DNA of 64,000 nt from Macrobrachium rosenbergii (GCF_040412425.1 NC_089784.1:39215570-39279569); one strand, 5' to 3'. Positions 28,260-42,950 are shown, counted from the stretch's first letter. Notes: generated by a model not told the origin, from the sequence alone. Numbers and translations: made by a program.

Positions 28260-28880
28260 TCTGTTACATTTTTGACATTTTATATTTCACCCCTTCTCAC
28301 ACCCAATTCCTATCATGGCTGAACTTGGACTAAAAGGGCATCGGGAGTATTACTAATCATCTTAGCGACCCGGAAAACTATGGATTAGACACTAATATCT
28401 GTCATTTTTGACATTTTATTTTTTACCCCTTCCTAACCCGGCCCCCTTGCTGTCGGGGCTGACCTTGGACTCAAAGGGCATCGGGGGTGTCACCATTCAT
28501 CTGAGCAACCCCCAAAACTATGGATTAGATACTAATATCTGTCGTTTTCAGTTATTTTTACATACAACCCCATTTCCACCCCCAACCCCTTTAGTGCTAA
28601 TGATGTCCTCCCCCCCACAGTATTCTTTCCCAGATAGTAAGTCATATGTATACCGAAATGAGGTGTGATAAATTCGTAGAGTTTATTTAGTTACTAAGTT
28701 TACCGGCAGAATCAGCCTCGTTTCAGGGAAGCCTTTCCCACCTCTATCCCCTTTGGTGCCCTTTGGCGCAAGTGCTGTCTTACCCCCACAGTATTCTTTT
28801 CTAGATAGTAAGTCATATGTATACTAAGTTTGGCTAAAATTGCTCAATGTGTTTCAGAGTTACGCTGGAACATACATACA
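28260..28880 (+). repeat. Dispersed repeat family R1, copy 2
   Basis: Same landmarks and order as 8236-8720, with a partial extra repeat of the first segment (tttgacattttatattt near 28270 and again near 28408). No helicase sequence is attached. It ends in a CA and TA microsatellite, like copies 1 and 3. Confidence 0.8.
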
Positions 28881-28899
28881 CACACATACATACATTCAT

Positions 28900-29246
<347 letters not shown>

Positions 29247-29285
29247 TGGCCATGACCATAAACGATGCTAGAAGAATTATTATAA

Positions 29286-29643
29286 AGCACAGATTGTGCA
29301 TAGAGAAGCCTGGGTCCACAGATTGCAAATAGCAGAAGCTGCGAGTATAAATCAACAACGGCCTGCATTGAATATGCAGAGGAACACGGACCTCATCCTC
29401 CCTTCTTCAGGGAAACCACAGGACATCTGTGAGAATCCGAAGGGAGACATGAGCGACAGAACACCTCTGGACACGACTACCGACAACAAAGTAAATAAAA
29501 ACTATTGGCCAGTTACAGGAATCACGCCCTTGCCCACGCCCTTGCCTGCAAGCCGTGGCATAAGACGCATCTTACCGAGCACCAGGAATGTCCATGCAGC
29601 TGCCCAGAGCACCAGTGAGAAAGTGAGACCCGCCGACCAGTAG
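29286..29643 (+). pseudogene. Retroelement endonuclease tail, GIY-YIG-like fragment
   Basis: The start of this frame, [20 protein letters not shown] followed by MQ, matches the end of GIY-YIG nuclease domains in retroelements (pattern: I.EA..I....P.LN.Q, with the Glu as a catalytic residue). The following 90 codons are Pro/Thr-rich and unrecognised, ending at TAG 29641-29643. No upstream RT is present because (TA)n begins directly before it. It is a 3' fragment of a retroelement, perhaps of another Penelope-like family than the copies at 9768 and 33385. Confidence 0.55.
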
Positions 29644-29947
29644 AAATTCAGCACCTCTACGATGTCATGTTTGAAATTTAAAGGTTTGCATGCAGTAATA
29701 AAAACATTTTATATCAGTTTGTAATCCATTCCTGATGATGCCGCCGAGAGGTGGGGAAATGGTCCATCAACTAGAAAAAGAAAAGGAAAATGGAAACAAT
29801 CGTGAAAAATTTTCCCTTATTCCTGAGAAGCTTGCCAGAAGAAAAAAGAATTATAGACTGATTCACAGTCTTGATAAGAAGATAGTGTCTGCGGATAATG
29901 CCATTGACTTCAACAGAAATTGCCAAAGAGAGAAAATATGTTAAGTA

Positions 29948-29948
<1 letters not shown>

Positions 29949-30013
<65 letters not shown>
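29949..30013. repeat. (TA)n microsatellite
   Basis: TA tract of about 60 bp. Confidence 0.95.
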
Positions 30014-30015
<2 letters not shown>

Positions 30016-30279
30016 AATCACGGGTACAGTTGCAAGACAGGGGGTATAATCGTGTACAGAAACAGAGAACAATGAAAAAAATATTAAAAGGAAGATGAGG
30101 GAGGGTAGGCAAAAACTTTTTTTGAATATAAGCTGTTCCATAAAGACTTCCATACACAATAAAAATTAGTGAGCAGATGAATCTAAGAAAAATAGATATA
30201 GATGGAGAAATGCAGTTCTAGTTAACAGAGTGATTATTTTGAGGGCTAGTGGGAGGCATTAGTGTACACCAAGGAATAC

Positions 30280-31716
30280 TTGTGGAAGTAACTGGGGAAG
30301 ATGTTAAGAAAACAAATAAGATGTTGAAGAATGGAAAGTCACAAGGAAGTGAAGGGATTAAAACTGAAATGCTGGTTTGTATGTGCTTGGAAGCTGACCA
30401 GAAAAGGATTCTAAAATAATGGGTGAGTGTATTACTTTTTCCTTTGTATAGGGGTAAAGATGACAGAGAAGAGTAAGAATTACACGGGACATCATAACAG
30501 TATGCCTGGAAGTTTTATGGTAGGACTGACTGAAAGAGCATTCCATGATAGAAGGACTGATAAGGGAAGGACAGTTATCAGGGGTAGGCATGTGGATCGA
30601 GTGAGTATTATGAAACAGTTATGTGCGAAGTTTGAAAGAAAAAGGACATTGCTGTGTGCAGAATATATAGACCCAGAGCAAGATTATGTCAGAATCAGTA
30701 GTGATATTATGTGAAGAGTGCTTGCGATGTATGGTAAAAAAAGACAAGATGTTGCAGGTAATAAAAAAATTTTTGATGGACACAAAGTTTGTATTAGATT
30801 TTGTAGATGGGAGAATGATGGTTTGGCGTAAAAACTTTGCTAAGACAGGGTGCGTTCTGCCTATCTGGTTCCTTAACGTCTTGTGGATGTAGTGATTCAA
30901 GAAACCAGAAAATATGCAGTAGATTTAGGTGCATAAGACAATGAGACTTAAATGGAGTGTGTAATACCTGGTGTTTGCTGAAGACACATTGCTGTTTTGG
31001 GATAGTGAAGAGAAATTGCAAAGGAGAGAAAGTTCAGATCAAACAGGAAAGAGTAAAGTTGAGGCTAAATGGAAACCAGAAAGACAGAGCAATGATGGTT
31101 GGTATTGACGAATGAAGCAGCAGACTCCACAATCTCTTGGAGTAAAAGTATTGGATGATAGTAGGATGAGTTACAGAACAGTTGAACCAGGGAAAACAGC
31201 AGGATGTGTGGAAATGATTGGGCGAATATTGGAGTTTCTGAGGAAGCCAAGGTGAAGATGTATGAAGGGATTGTTGAGCCAACTCTCCCTCATGCAAGTG
31301 AAGTGTCAATGTTGAATGCAAATGAAAGTAGCTTTAGATATGAATTATTTCCTTGCGGTATGTGTGGCATAAAATCTATTCAGAGGGTGACAAAATGTGA
31401 AGGCATGCAGAGGAGTTATGCCGAAAAAATTGTAAAATGGTTAGCATAAGGTCAAAAGATGGGTCAAAGTGTTTTGAGATGGTTTGGTCATATAGAAATA
31501 ATGATGGAGGATAAGCTGGTGAAAGATCGTACTTTTCGGAGGTTTTGGGAGAGAGGGGAAGAGGAGATTTGGGAAAGGGTTTTCCATGGTGTGAAAATGG
31601 TACTGAAAAGGAAGAACCTCGAAATTATCGTAAAAGTGAATAATCCAGTGTGTGATGCACTGCTGCTTTGTACGTGTATGACGGCCTTATTAACAGGGCA
31701 GTTTATCATACCGTAA
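30280..31716 (+). pseudogene. RTE-like non-LTR retrotransposon reverse transcriptase, degenerate
   Basis: Blocks run in order but in changing frames: EDVKKTNKMLKNGKSQGSEG then IKTEM (about 30292-30370, the RT entry block), a middle part without a clear catalytic box, SEEAKVKMYEGIVEPTLPHA (about 31240-31300) and SVLRWFGHIEIMMEDKLVK (about 31465-31525). The last two are hallmarks of the C-terminal region of RTE-type elements in arthropods. Stops separate the blocks. The frames on the minus strand (30619-30900, 31034-31321) are shadows. Confidence 0.8.
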
Positions 31717-31831
31717 ATTTATCCATAATTCAGCAGTCACAGTATGAATATGGTAGTGATCGTTGTCTTGTCTCTTGTCCGACAACCTACTGCTGTTAAA
31801 GAAAAAGTAGCATTGTTTAAGAAAGCTCATT

Positions 31832-32068
<237 letters not shown>

Positions 32069-32089
32069 TATATTTTCACGCATTTTCAT

Positions 32090-33360
32090 TCATCCCTCTT
32101 AGTCCGCCAGATAAGGAATCCAAATTTCCAAACAAAAGTGCTTCTCAGTTAACTCCAAGGCTAGCTTTAGTGGGGAAGGAAGATGTTTGCCCAGAATTTG
32201 AACTCATGTAGGCCTGAGAAACCCCCACGTGACCTGACCTGGGGTACCACAGTGACACACCTTAGCTTTCCCCCTTTGCCCCCCATCACGTGATTTGTAG
32301 CTGCAGTTAGTCCTTTAGCGCCAAGGGACGAAAACAGGCTGTAGGTAGACTAGGAGCTTAACCCTTAAGTCTCTAACCATAAGACCTATTTTCCATATCC
32401 CCTTTTTGCTGGCTGTGTGACTTTTTGTAGATGACTGATGCCAGCAAAACAAGGGAGCGCTTTCGACTCGAAAACAACACTCTGTACCTAGCTAGCAACG
32501 TGTGCAGTCACACCTTTCTTCTTTCACTGGTGGTGGCTAATGAATCCTGATGGCCAAGCCCCACATGTTCAGAGCTCAAAACATCAAAAAGGTACGTCAG
32601 AAGCAATTAGTCTCAAGCCAGTTCTGTTTCTCCCCATGAAATTTTCTCTTAACTTTTCTTTCTCCTAAACAGAGACCCTTTTGTTAAGCCAAACTCTACC
32701 AACAAAAGCAGCCCGTAACTAGCCCCATGACTTGTCCTAAATGCAATTTAATTCAATTCAGTGATCAGCATTAGATTATTCCCACCATAGTGTTAACCAA
32801 GGGTAAATAACTTAATCTGATCCATTGCCTCCATAGTGCATAATATTTTCATGTGAGAGAAATTCTTTGTACTAGAACGCTAATCCTGGATTCATTTTCC
32901 AGGAGTCCTGCTACTCTCCCGCTCAGTCGACCCCACCTTGTGCATCAAATCATCTTAGGAGTACTGCCATTTTGATAATCAAGAAAGTCTGGATAGCATT
33001 TCCCCCATTGTGCACAAGAGCCAGGTAACCGAGATTAATTCAAGCCTTATTAGGCTTTCTAATTAGAGACGCGCTGCTCACGTCCTCGTCATTTCCATTT
33101 TTAATTTTGATTGCCTGCTGGATCCTCAGTTCCAGATTCATTTTTGATTGCTTCATGTGTAAATAAGTTCATTGTAACGTAACCAGTGGCTCATTTCCCA
33201 TGGTGACCTTCCATTCTCTAATTCAAGCGTTGAAAATAAGGTTAAGTCAACACCCATCCCTTCATTTTTTGTTACATTTTGCTGTCCTCTGTTGGCCCCT
33301 TTGGCAGCGCGTGGATTAAAAAAAACCCTTGCATTCCTCCAACGAGACCCAATCTGTAAG
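32090..33360. other. No recognisable gene; one weak tRNA-like patch
   Basis: Composition is balanced and the sequence resembles decayed repeats. On the minus strand near 32195-32270, gagttcaaattctgg could be a remnant B box of a SINE. Nothing else is recognisable. Confidence 0.35.
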
Positions 33361-33384
33361 AATATATATATATCTATATCAGCA

Positions 33385-35345
33385 CAGGATTTCGTAATAT
33401 TTCCTTATTACATCTTCAGGGAATCTGATAAATAAATAATAAAAAACTCTAAAACATACTCTAAAATAATTTTAAAAATTACGAAATGATATAAATCATA
33501 AAACACATACAGAAAAAACAATACAACTAAAGACTGATAACCAACCTTATATGACGAAAGCGAAACACTGAGCGTCCAAAGAAAAAGTTAACTAAAATAA
33601 AGTTGTATGGAGTTAGTTTGGGCATTGATCTAGGCGACTAGGTGTTTAATAAATAGCGACTCAAGGAAATCATCCCTTTCATTATAAGTTTTAAAATTTT
33701 TGGAATGGTTCCTAATGTTAGAATGTTCGGGACTGGAGAGCCTACACCCAGTACGAAAACTTAAAAGTGGGCTTAATCAATCCTTTTATTTGAAAAAGGA
33801 ACCTTTTGTTCGTGGATTTTTAGGAATTACTTTTAGACTGATAGCACCGTAATGATTGTAGACAATTCGTATAAACCGTTTTCTACCGGAATCATCTTGT
33901 AAGAGAGTAAATTTGGTATATTAAGATAATATCGGTACTGTGGAAGGTTTGCTGATGCCAGTGAATTGTTTATTAAGAAAAATACGAATTTTTCTAAAAA
34001 ATAAAACCTGCGGGAAACAGTTGTTCATAAAATATTCTGAAAGAAAATGAATTTCTTGATGGAATTTCTTGATGTAATCTAAAAATACCTTGTGGAGGAT
34101 AGTAAGTATGGAGTTATGTTTAAAACTAAAAGAAAGGACTACAGCAACTGGATCCTAAAACTAGAACCATTTTGTCTAGTGACAAGAACGTCTATAAAAA
34201 GAAACTGATTGTTCACCGCTTTTTTCCACAGTAAATTTAATGTCATCATGGTTAGCATTAGCATATGGTAAAAAGAGTATATAAAATAATTTCTAAACAA
34301 GCTCTCTTCCAGCGAGCACATAAAGATATTGGCAAAGGTTGAACCCAGTAGAGAGCCCATGGCTACACCGTCAGTTTGTTTAAAAAGTTTGCCATAAAAA
34401 ATGAAGGTAGTGCCTCGCACTGCCAGTTCTGAAAATGTTTTAAAAAACGTGCGATTAAAATAGTTAAGAGTATATATAATCTGGGGGGGAAAAAGTTTAT
34501 TTAAGATAATCTCGATAGTTTCTTACACAGGGACATTAGTACATCTCAAGTGGCCATTTTAAGAGCAGCATCGTGTAATAAAATTTTATCTTGAAAATTG
34601 TAAGAATTGGTAAGAGGAAAATTGTTTTCAGTCAACGGTTCTAAAAGGGGTAGAGGATATTTAGCTTACTTGCAATCAGGCATATTATAGGGTGCCAAAA
34701 TTATGCTCATAGGTGTATTGTATATATTTTTGGGAGACAAATAAAACTCTAAAAGGTGATCAGATGAATCTTGATATGTATTATCCCCAATATTTTTTCC
34801 TTTTTAATTGCGTAAAAATCTGAATAATTTCCATAAATTCCCTTTGGCCTCTTAAGGTCAGTTTTATCTAATGAAGCAGTTTCTTCCCTTTGCTGGGTCT
34901 AGTAATGACAGTCTTCTTGCCACCTGCTTAAAGTTGTTATGAACTTTTTTTAAAAACGAGTTCAGCGTGCTTTGAGTTTTGCACCCTTGGACCGCTAAAA
35001 GAATTTTTTTTTTCTGAAGATTGCTTTTCTTTACCTTAAACGGTAATGCAGTTAACCTGTCCAAAATCCACTCTATGGGGAAGAAAACTCGATATAATTT
35101 AGTTTAAAATTAGGTAGGAAGGAATCCAACCCAAGAGATAATAAGAACTCATCGAGTCTCGGTAACACATGTTGTGAGAAACTGAATACAGTCACTTTCT
35201 TTGGCAAATTTTGGAATAACAATATCTAAACCTTTCAACATCCTGCAATGCCTTTCTTGTATGAGTGGAGTAAAATCATTTAGAGTTTTGTTAAAAAGCT
35301 TCTTGAAAATAACACTCTCTATAAAAGTAAGAGAATTGAACAATT
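33385..35345 (-). pseudogene. Penelope-like retroelement, second copy, heavily decayed
   Basis: Read on the minus strand: an N-terminal region (35343-35149, including CRMLKGLDIVIPKFAKESDC), a linker (35064-34864), an RT block FIFYGKLFKQTDGVAMGS (about 34402-34349; usual form GVAMGSPLGP), then IKFTVEKAVNNQFLFIDVLV (about 34230-34170) in a shifted frame, and a nuclease tail with FLESLFIKHLVA (about 33680-33640). The tail matches LESLFIKQLVPKLNN of the element at 60572-60781. The RT active-site box between the two RT blocks is not visible. The 3' non-coding end near 33385-33420 has a hammerhead-like motif. Many stops; inactive. Confidence 0.82.
33390..33420 (-). ncRNA. Hammerhead-ribozyme-like motif in the Penelope-like 3' end
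   Basis: On the minus strand: CTGAAGA (fits CUGANGA), one extra T, a perfect 6-bp stem GTAATA/TATTAC with loop aggaaa, then GAAA. The order core, stem II, GAAA is that of a hammerhead. The extra T beside the stem and the lack of a clear cleavage triplet after GAAA weaken it. Confidence 0.35.
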
Positions 35346-35599
35346 ATCAGTTTTTTTTTATATTTATTGCCTATTTCCATATTAAGCAGAGAGATGGTAG
35401 GTTCTTTGTAAAAATGTGATTAGTATAAATATGATTTATACAATTTAAATTTGAGAAATCCATTCATTAACATTACGGTAACACATCTACATCAAGTTTC
35501 GCTTTGTCTGATTTCTTTTAGTGTTTCTCGAGGATCTGACATTTGACTAGTAGTAGATCTGCTCTGTATCTATCTATCTATCTATCTCTGTATGTATCT

Positions 35600-35735
<136 letters not shown>

Positions 35736-35756
35736 ATGCATGTATGTATGTGTGTG

Positions 35757-36222
35757 TGTTTATGTTCTAGCATTACTCTGAAATGCACTGAGCAATTTCA
35801 TCCTAACTAGGTATACATACGACTTACTATCCGGAAAAGAATATTGTGTGGGTAAGGCATCACTAGCGCCATAGAGCACTAATAAGGGGGATTGGGGTGG
35901 GAAGGGCTTCGCTGAAACGAGGCTGGTTCTGCCCGTAGACTTAGTAACTACATAAATTTTACAGGTTTATAGTACCTCATTTCGGTATACACTTGACTTA
36001 CTATCTGGAAAAGAATACTGTTGGGGTAAGACATCACTAGCACCAAAAGGGGGCGGGGGGAAGGGGGTGACATTTAAAAATAACCGAAAACGACAGATAT
36101 TAGTGTCTAATCCATAGATTTTGAGGTCGCTGAGATAAACAGTTACACTCTTGATGCTCGTTTTCAGCCACGATAGGAATGAGGGGTGAGAAGGGGTGAA
36201 ATATAAAATGTCAAAAATGCTA
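35757..36222 (-). repeat. Dispersed repeat family R1, copy 3
   Basis: Reverse-complement copy of the family at 8236 and 28260, with the same two-fold internal repeat. It ends with tgtcaaaaatg, the reverse of the shared start. Confidence 0.8.
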
Positions 36223-36835
36223 CATAGGTCTGGGTTCCTCAACTCTTCTTGTGCCCATAGGAGCCCATCATATGCAGAGAAGGAAAGAAAATGCGTCACA
36301 GACTTCCATTAAATGGTATTCTCATCAGAAGAATCAAGACATTATGAAAGAGACAAGCGCAATATTTTCGCTACCACAAAGATGTCTCCACTGTGGGCCT
36401 TGTCTTTCCTTAACGTTTATCTCGTGGACCACTCTGATCATGATGGTCATTATTTGTTATCAAGGGAATCGACTATTATTTCCATCCATTCTGACGTCAG
36501 GTGCCCCTAATTATCAAATAGCAAAGCTAATTCTCTATGCCAAAAAAGTATCAAAATCATTCTTTGTCTCAAAGATATTATCAGCAATTATTCTTCAGAT
36601 AACTCAGACTATCCGTTTCGATATCTCATAATGGATTTCTATCAAACACTTTATTTGGATATGATAATGTGATGTAAATCACCGAACATTCATGATTTTC
36701 ATCAATTAACAATTGACCCATCCAGGTATTTTGTCAGACATAATTAGCTCAAAGATTGCTTCCAATTACATTGGACAAAAAAACTGAAGTGGCATATTTT
36801 CACTAGGATTCTATTTTGGCAATACATAAGTACAC
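36223..36835. other. No recognisable feature
   Basis: The overlapping open frames at 36251-36631 and 36313-36510 have no family features. Confidence 0.35.
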
Positions 36836-36839
36836 ACAC

Positions 36840-36874
36840 ATATATGTATATGTATAAATATATCTATCTATCTA

Positions 36875-36930
<56 letters not shown>

Positions 36931-36951
36931 CACATATATATATATATATAC

Positions 36952-36996
<45 letters not shown>

Positions 36997-37026
36997 TATA
37001 TAGATAGATAGATAGATAGATAGATT
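36840..37026. repeat. (TA)n and (TAGA)n microsatellite
   Basis: TA tracts bounded by tatc/tctatcta on the left and tagatagataga on the right, so the ends are inverted versions of one tetranucleotide. Confidence 0.95.
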
Positions 37027-37094
37027 ATTTCTTTTCAGCCAACAAAAGCTGGACATTTTAGTTTTTTAGATCATGCTTAAAGCCGACTATATCG

Positions 37095-37098
<4 letters not shown>

Positions 37099-37150
<52 letters not shown>

Positions 37151-37340
37151 AGAGAGAGAGAGAGAGACCCAAAACCTATGAAAAACAAGTACTTGTAAAA
37201 AAGGGCCTAAAATTTTTTGTGGTGACTAAGACGTCTTTGACAGGATAATTTACTAGAAGCGTTGCAGGGCATTTTTACAATCCAAATTCGGGGATAATAA
37301 TGAGGGTAGAGCAGTCTTGCAAAAGGCCCCAGTAAGCTAG

Positions 37341-37380
<40 letters not shown>

Positions 37381-37474
37381 TGTGGAAGAAAGACGCCCTT
37401 GCAACGATTGCATGCAGAACCGGTTCCGGAGGCACACGCCCTAAGAAATGCTTCAAGGGGTTACTAGAAGAATG

Positions 37475-37530
<56 letters not shown>
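37099..37530. repeat. Cluster of three (GA)n tracts
   Basis: GA runs at about 37099-37168, 37343-37378 and 37478-37530, separated by unique DNA. No gene lies in 37169-38340. Confidence 0.9.
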
Positions 37531-37532
<2 letters not shown>

Positions 37533-38344
37533 CGCCCCCACTTCTGGATTTACGATGGCTGCAGCTGCCCTCAGAATTGCTTCACCGCAGGCGTCCTATA
37601 ATTCCTGATTTTAATGTGTAGATAATTGATGCTCTCAACTTCGTGGGAGCTGACACGTGGCCTTGACTTACTGCTCGAGGCTGACTGTTGTACTCAATCA
37701 GATGGAATGCTTGATTAATCTCTCACTCCTGCTTTATTTCGCCTCAATAGACAGCTGTTCATCCGGCTGATTCCGTTTTTCGTTTTCTTCTAGAAAACTA
37801 GTTTTTCCATGTTCTTCATTATTAGAGAACATTATTTATCAACTTTTGTAGACAATTTGTGTTTCAAGATACAGTAATATACTTTGCTCAGTATTGCAGC
37901 ACCTTGTTAAACATGGTTTCCTCTCATATCCCAAGTAAGAGAATTAATGCATTACCAGTCTGTCGCTTTTTATCGTTTTCACAGATGGATTTTCCATTTT
38001 CTTGAAGCTTGGTTAACAAATTAATGTGCTATTTTGACTTGTGCCTTATAAATATTTGTCCTTGTTTAAACATAATAGCTGATAATGATAATGATTATGA
38101 TATCAGTGTCATCTCAAGAGAGTCTAACAAGATGAAGTTAAAAAATCCATAGCTTTGGACTCCTGTCAAAAACTATTTTCGTGGTGGATTGTTGACCTTT
38201 AGTATGTAGGAGGAGCACACACACCACCATTGTCAGAGTCATCCTAACAGTGTACATCATGAACAGCTCGGGCAAAAACTGGAGATCCCGAGTGCCGCAA
38301 TGCTGAATGGGGGCGGGAAATTAACGTTCAAATGAATTCGCTGC

Positions 38345-38352
38345 TGGCAACT
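38345..38352 (+). promoter_or_regulatory. Conserved TGGCAACT box upstream of pseudogene B
   Basis: The motif lies 103 bp before the ATG. A degenerate TATA-like gtatacat follows about 43 bp later. The same octamer occurs at the matching position in C, D and E (and with one change in F). Confidence 0.5.
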
Positions 38353-38447
38353 CCGACAATGGGTGTGTTTTGAAAGCATTGTGTTCATGTATACATTAGT
38401 GGCACAACTTTGAATTAGACATTCAGAATTCTATTATGATCTCCAGT

Positions 38448-39533
38448 ATGAAGTCTGTAAGTATACAGTTCTTAGATATTGTGAGGCACAACGAACTGGA
38501 ACAAGTGATTACTATTCTCATTAAATTTCTGAAAAGTGTTAAGAAAAAACAACTAGTAAGCTCATACAGTTTCCCCTGTAAATGGTGGATTCATGAAACA
38601 GCACGGTTTTCACTGACATTCTCAGATTGTTAGGCTTAAAGGAATGGTTTTAAAAGACAGAATAAGAAATATATATGAAAAAAAACGATAAAAAAAAATA
38701 TGAATTAAATGAAGACATTTCAACTCCGCATTAAAGAAATATACAAATATGTTTTTTTTTATTCTTACAGCAGCAGAAGAGACCATAGCAACAATTACTG
38801 TAAACTCATCCCCTAAAAAAGTGCCCAATCATCTTACTCAGTCCAAGCCTAAATAAGGAGACACAAGTGAATCTTCTTCACTACTTTCATACACAATGTC
38901 AAACATGTTTTTAAAAAGCCGATTCTCGTGGCTGACGTCACTGTCTTGACTTTGATGAGGTACTTCTCATTAGCTGCTTGGCTGCAATGGCTTTCGCCTC
39001 CCAACAGTACGGCTAAGGAAGAGGCGGCGGAGGCTCCAGCGAGGAGATCGCCATCATCAGGGACGATCGCGACCGCGATGACTTCGGGAGGTACAGCGTC
39101 AACGTCGAAACCGCCAACGGCATCGAACTGGCCGATGCAGGATCTCCCGACGGACCCAAGGCCGCCATTGTGGTGTCTGGATTTTTCTCGGAAGTGATTC
39201 GTTTTTGTCGTTTTCTCATGCTAAAGTAGTTTTTGTCATATGAGCAACATACCTATCTTAAAACCTTTTCTTTAATATCTTGTGAATATTCTTTACAGTT
39301 ACACAACCCGGGAGGGCATTCCAGTCCACGTGAAATATGTTGCCAATGAGAACGGCCTCCAGCCATAGTCCGATCTTCTTCCGGTGGCTCCTGAGTTCCC
39401 CTCCCCCTCCCCCCTACAAATTCCTCATTTTGTTCTCGACCAAATTACCTTGGCCGCTGAAGAAGACAGACATAGAAGTTCCTCAAGAGCTTCCTCAGGT
39501 TCCTATGGTCCTCCTCCTCCTCGTTACAATTAG
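38448..39533 (+). pseudogene. RR-1 cuticle protein pseudogene (gene B)
   Basis: Exon 1 is 38448-38456 (Met-Lys-Ser, donor gtaagt), exon 2 is 38960-39189 and exon 3 is 39299-39533, the architecture of genes C-F. Four lesions are visible. Tyr-Gly-Tyr-Gly just after the signal peptide has a TAA stop (38,012 bp past gene A's start, near 39012). The exon 2 donor is ggaagt instead of gtaagt. Gln in GLQPQSD is TAG (near 39367). A 12-nt pyrimidine-rich insertion expands EFPHPIPQ. The signal peptide region is also diverged. The rest of exon 2 (EEIAIIRDDRDRDDFGRYSV onward) is almost identical in DNA to the active genes, which suggests recent gene conversion or recent loss. Confidence 0.88.
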
Positions 39534-41124
39534 AGTGAAAACTTCAAGAATGGAGCACTTGACGAGCGACTGAATATATATGTTATATCCATTAAAATAT
39601 GACTATTGAATTATGATTTTTTATTTCCCCGGTTATTTGAAGGTGGTCGTATTTAAAAATACTCGAACGTGTTGGTATAAGGCCAGCGTAATCAACAACA
39701 TAGGAATAATTTGAGTATCATTGCCAATGAAAAACAAGTGTCGTTAGAGTCTCGCTGGAGCTTTGTGTTAGATGGCGATACAAAACTCAAGTTATCTGTG
39801 CATTCTCTAAATCCTCATTCAACTTGTATGCTCTCCAAAAAATGAAAAGGCTGGCAATATAAGAATTATCGTAGATCTTCCTTTGCGTTTTATTTTCTGT
39901 TTTTGCAAAGATTCATCATGAAAATATGGATTTGCAACCACTACTGCTTTTAATTATGGTATATCGTGTTTAGTAGTATTAATCTTGCCGATGAGATCGG
40001 CACATTAGAAAAAAAACCCTGCTTTATTCACCCACATTGTATTATGGATGGTTAGTATAGTTTATAAGACAAAATTATAAATCCAGATGCCCAACATGGT
40101 AAATTTAAATATCTGAGTATTAGAACTTGCACTACCTTAAATTTATCTATAATTCTTTCAGTATCCTATAATCTAAGTCTTTTGCAAAGATTCTCATAAT
40201 TACTTGGGAAACGTTACGAAGATTAAGTTGGCTATTACCTGTGGAAAAATTTTCACACAACAAAAAAGGGGAAATGGAATCAAAGAGTGATTATAGTAAG
40301 TGACTGCGTTACAATTAGATACAAAGATCTAAAGAGAGACTACCTGCGTCAAGACCTGGTTTGTTTGAAATATTTTCCTCTGATTATGTCTTGCCGAGAG
40401 AAACTTAAAAAACGCCCAACGATGAGTTCCTAGATAAGCAACCTCATTATAAAAGGCTAACTTAAACTTCACTCAGTTACTCAACAACATCCTTAGTTCA
40501 TTTAAAAAGATGCACTGATTTCGAAACAGAGATATTTTCAGATGGAAAAAATTATGAATCTTCTTTGTCAATCGAAATGTGACGCTTGGTTAATGCCATT
40601 TTGCAGTTTGAATATTCGTTCTCATGTGTTTCATCGTATTACATTGGGACACTTCTATACGCACAAGCACGTTTATGTTAGATATGACTCAATTTAATCA
40701 AGCATCTGAAATCTAACCAAGGTAAAAAGGGTTTCATTTTGAAGATCTTAGGTTATAAGCGACACATTTTCAAATAAGAATTAACTAGCCTTTTTTATTT
40801 TAAGTAAAACCACTTTACATACAAAAGGTTACTTCCTTTGCGTTTTTAAGAATCAATTTTTTATTGCAATTAAACCCAAAGTTGAATTTTTTATACCAAC
40901 AAATCCAAAAATCTCTTGTTTAGACTGGATTTTGATCTAGGTTCCAGCATCTCTTAATTTATGGAGGAATACCACATTGCCTCACAATCGTCTCGAAAAG
41001 AGCTGGTCTTTCAAAATTTAAAAATGTCAAATAATAAATGTCATCCATTCAACTAAAATTTCACACAATATTTACCCATAAGCACACATGCAAATATACA
41101 TGTAAAAGCGCGGACGTGTGCATA

Positions 41125-41464
<340 letters not shown>

Positions 41465-42829
41465 AATTATTTATGATGGTAAGTAAATCTGTGATCAGAA
41501 ATCGTTACGTCAGTTACATACTCGTATGTTCTAGTTTTCGAATTATGTTGTTGTACAATTTTTTTTTTTTTATAGGAAATTCTGATTTGGTAACTCCATT
41601 CGCAAATAATGGAGACGGGTTGATCAAATAGTGAAAGCACCAATGAAACCTGAAATTCACAAAAGCGGTTTGGTGAAGGAAGAAACGGGCCCTAATGATT
41701 TTCCAAAGGCCAATAAGTAAAAATGCGTAGCTCCGCTTACGCATTACACATTCGTTGGGAACTAAGGAATGTGATTTTTTAATGAAATTTTTTACATCAG
41801 CTAACTCCTCGGCAAAATGTCATATTTAAATCTTGTCTACCAACAAGACCCAAAAATCATCAGGAGTGAAATATTTCTCCCTTCTTCCATGACTTCGAAG
41901 GAGAGTGATCGTCTGGAAACCTTCGATGCGATTTATATAAAACTTGATAAACTATGTAATACAGCCCACGTGCGGTGAATCATCTCTCCTCATTGTTAAT
42001 GCAAAGAGGTGTTTTTATCCTCAAGAAGCGAAAGATTTTGGCTGAATAAATAAAATATGGGTCAAATTCCTATTTTTAAACATGAGCCTTACTTTAGAAA
42101 TTTAGCTTCACTTTTACATCGTGCTGCGTTATCCTTGATATCTTAACAACTTGGCAAAGTGGTCGCACATGGACGCAGGAATATAAATGGTAAACATATG
42201 AAATACTTTTTTAATGGTTAATGATTATAGGAAAGTACGTGCGTCTGTGCAAACAATTAACCATTCATAACTTTTGTGGAAAACTGAAACCAATATACAG
42301 TAGTCGGGAAAGTTTGCGAAGATCTGCTGCACAGCAAAATAATACATGGCCAAAGACATCCAACGACCGCTTTATTGCTGCTGAATAGGAACGCTGTTCC
42401 TTTTCTTAACGATCTAACTGACCGCTAACCAAGGCAACCGGTAAAAGACAGGCAAACAAATACTGAAGCAAGGATAACAAAGACACTAGCATTGATATTT
42501 GGGGTGCAGTTTCTAGACCATGCTCATCCACTCAGGGAGGAAAAAAAGAAAGAAGCAGAAGTTCAGACAAACAGATGCCTTTGAATCACCACAAAACCAA
42601 AACGTTTCATTATAAACGTTTTCCTCACTGGTCCTGAAGAGTAAAACGTTTAGTCATGTCGTGACAGATATTTCCGTCCATTAGCTGCATGTCAAACAGC
42701 AATGATTCCAGATGTGTGAAGATTCATATTATGAGGTATTGTGTGAGGTGCCATGTATAACTTGACATACATAAACAGATCTTTAAACTTCAAGAGCAAA
42801 ACAGTGGGAGAGAGTTTATCTATTTAAAA

Positions 42830-42855
42830 TCATATATGTATATATATATATGAAT

Positions 42856-42950
<95 letters not shown>

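Noticed and set aside
36251..36631. 126-codon + frame
   Set aside because: No domain, signal or homologous copy is seen, and overlapping frames are equally open.
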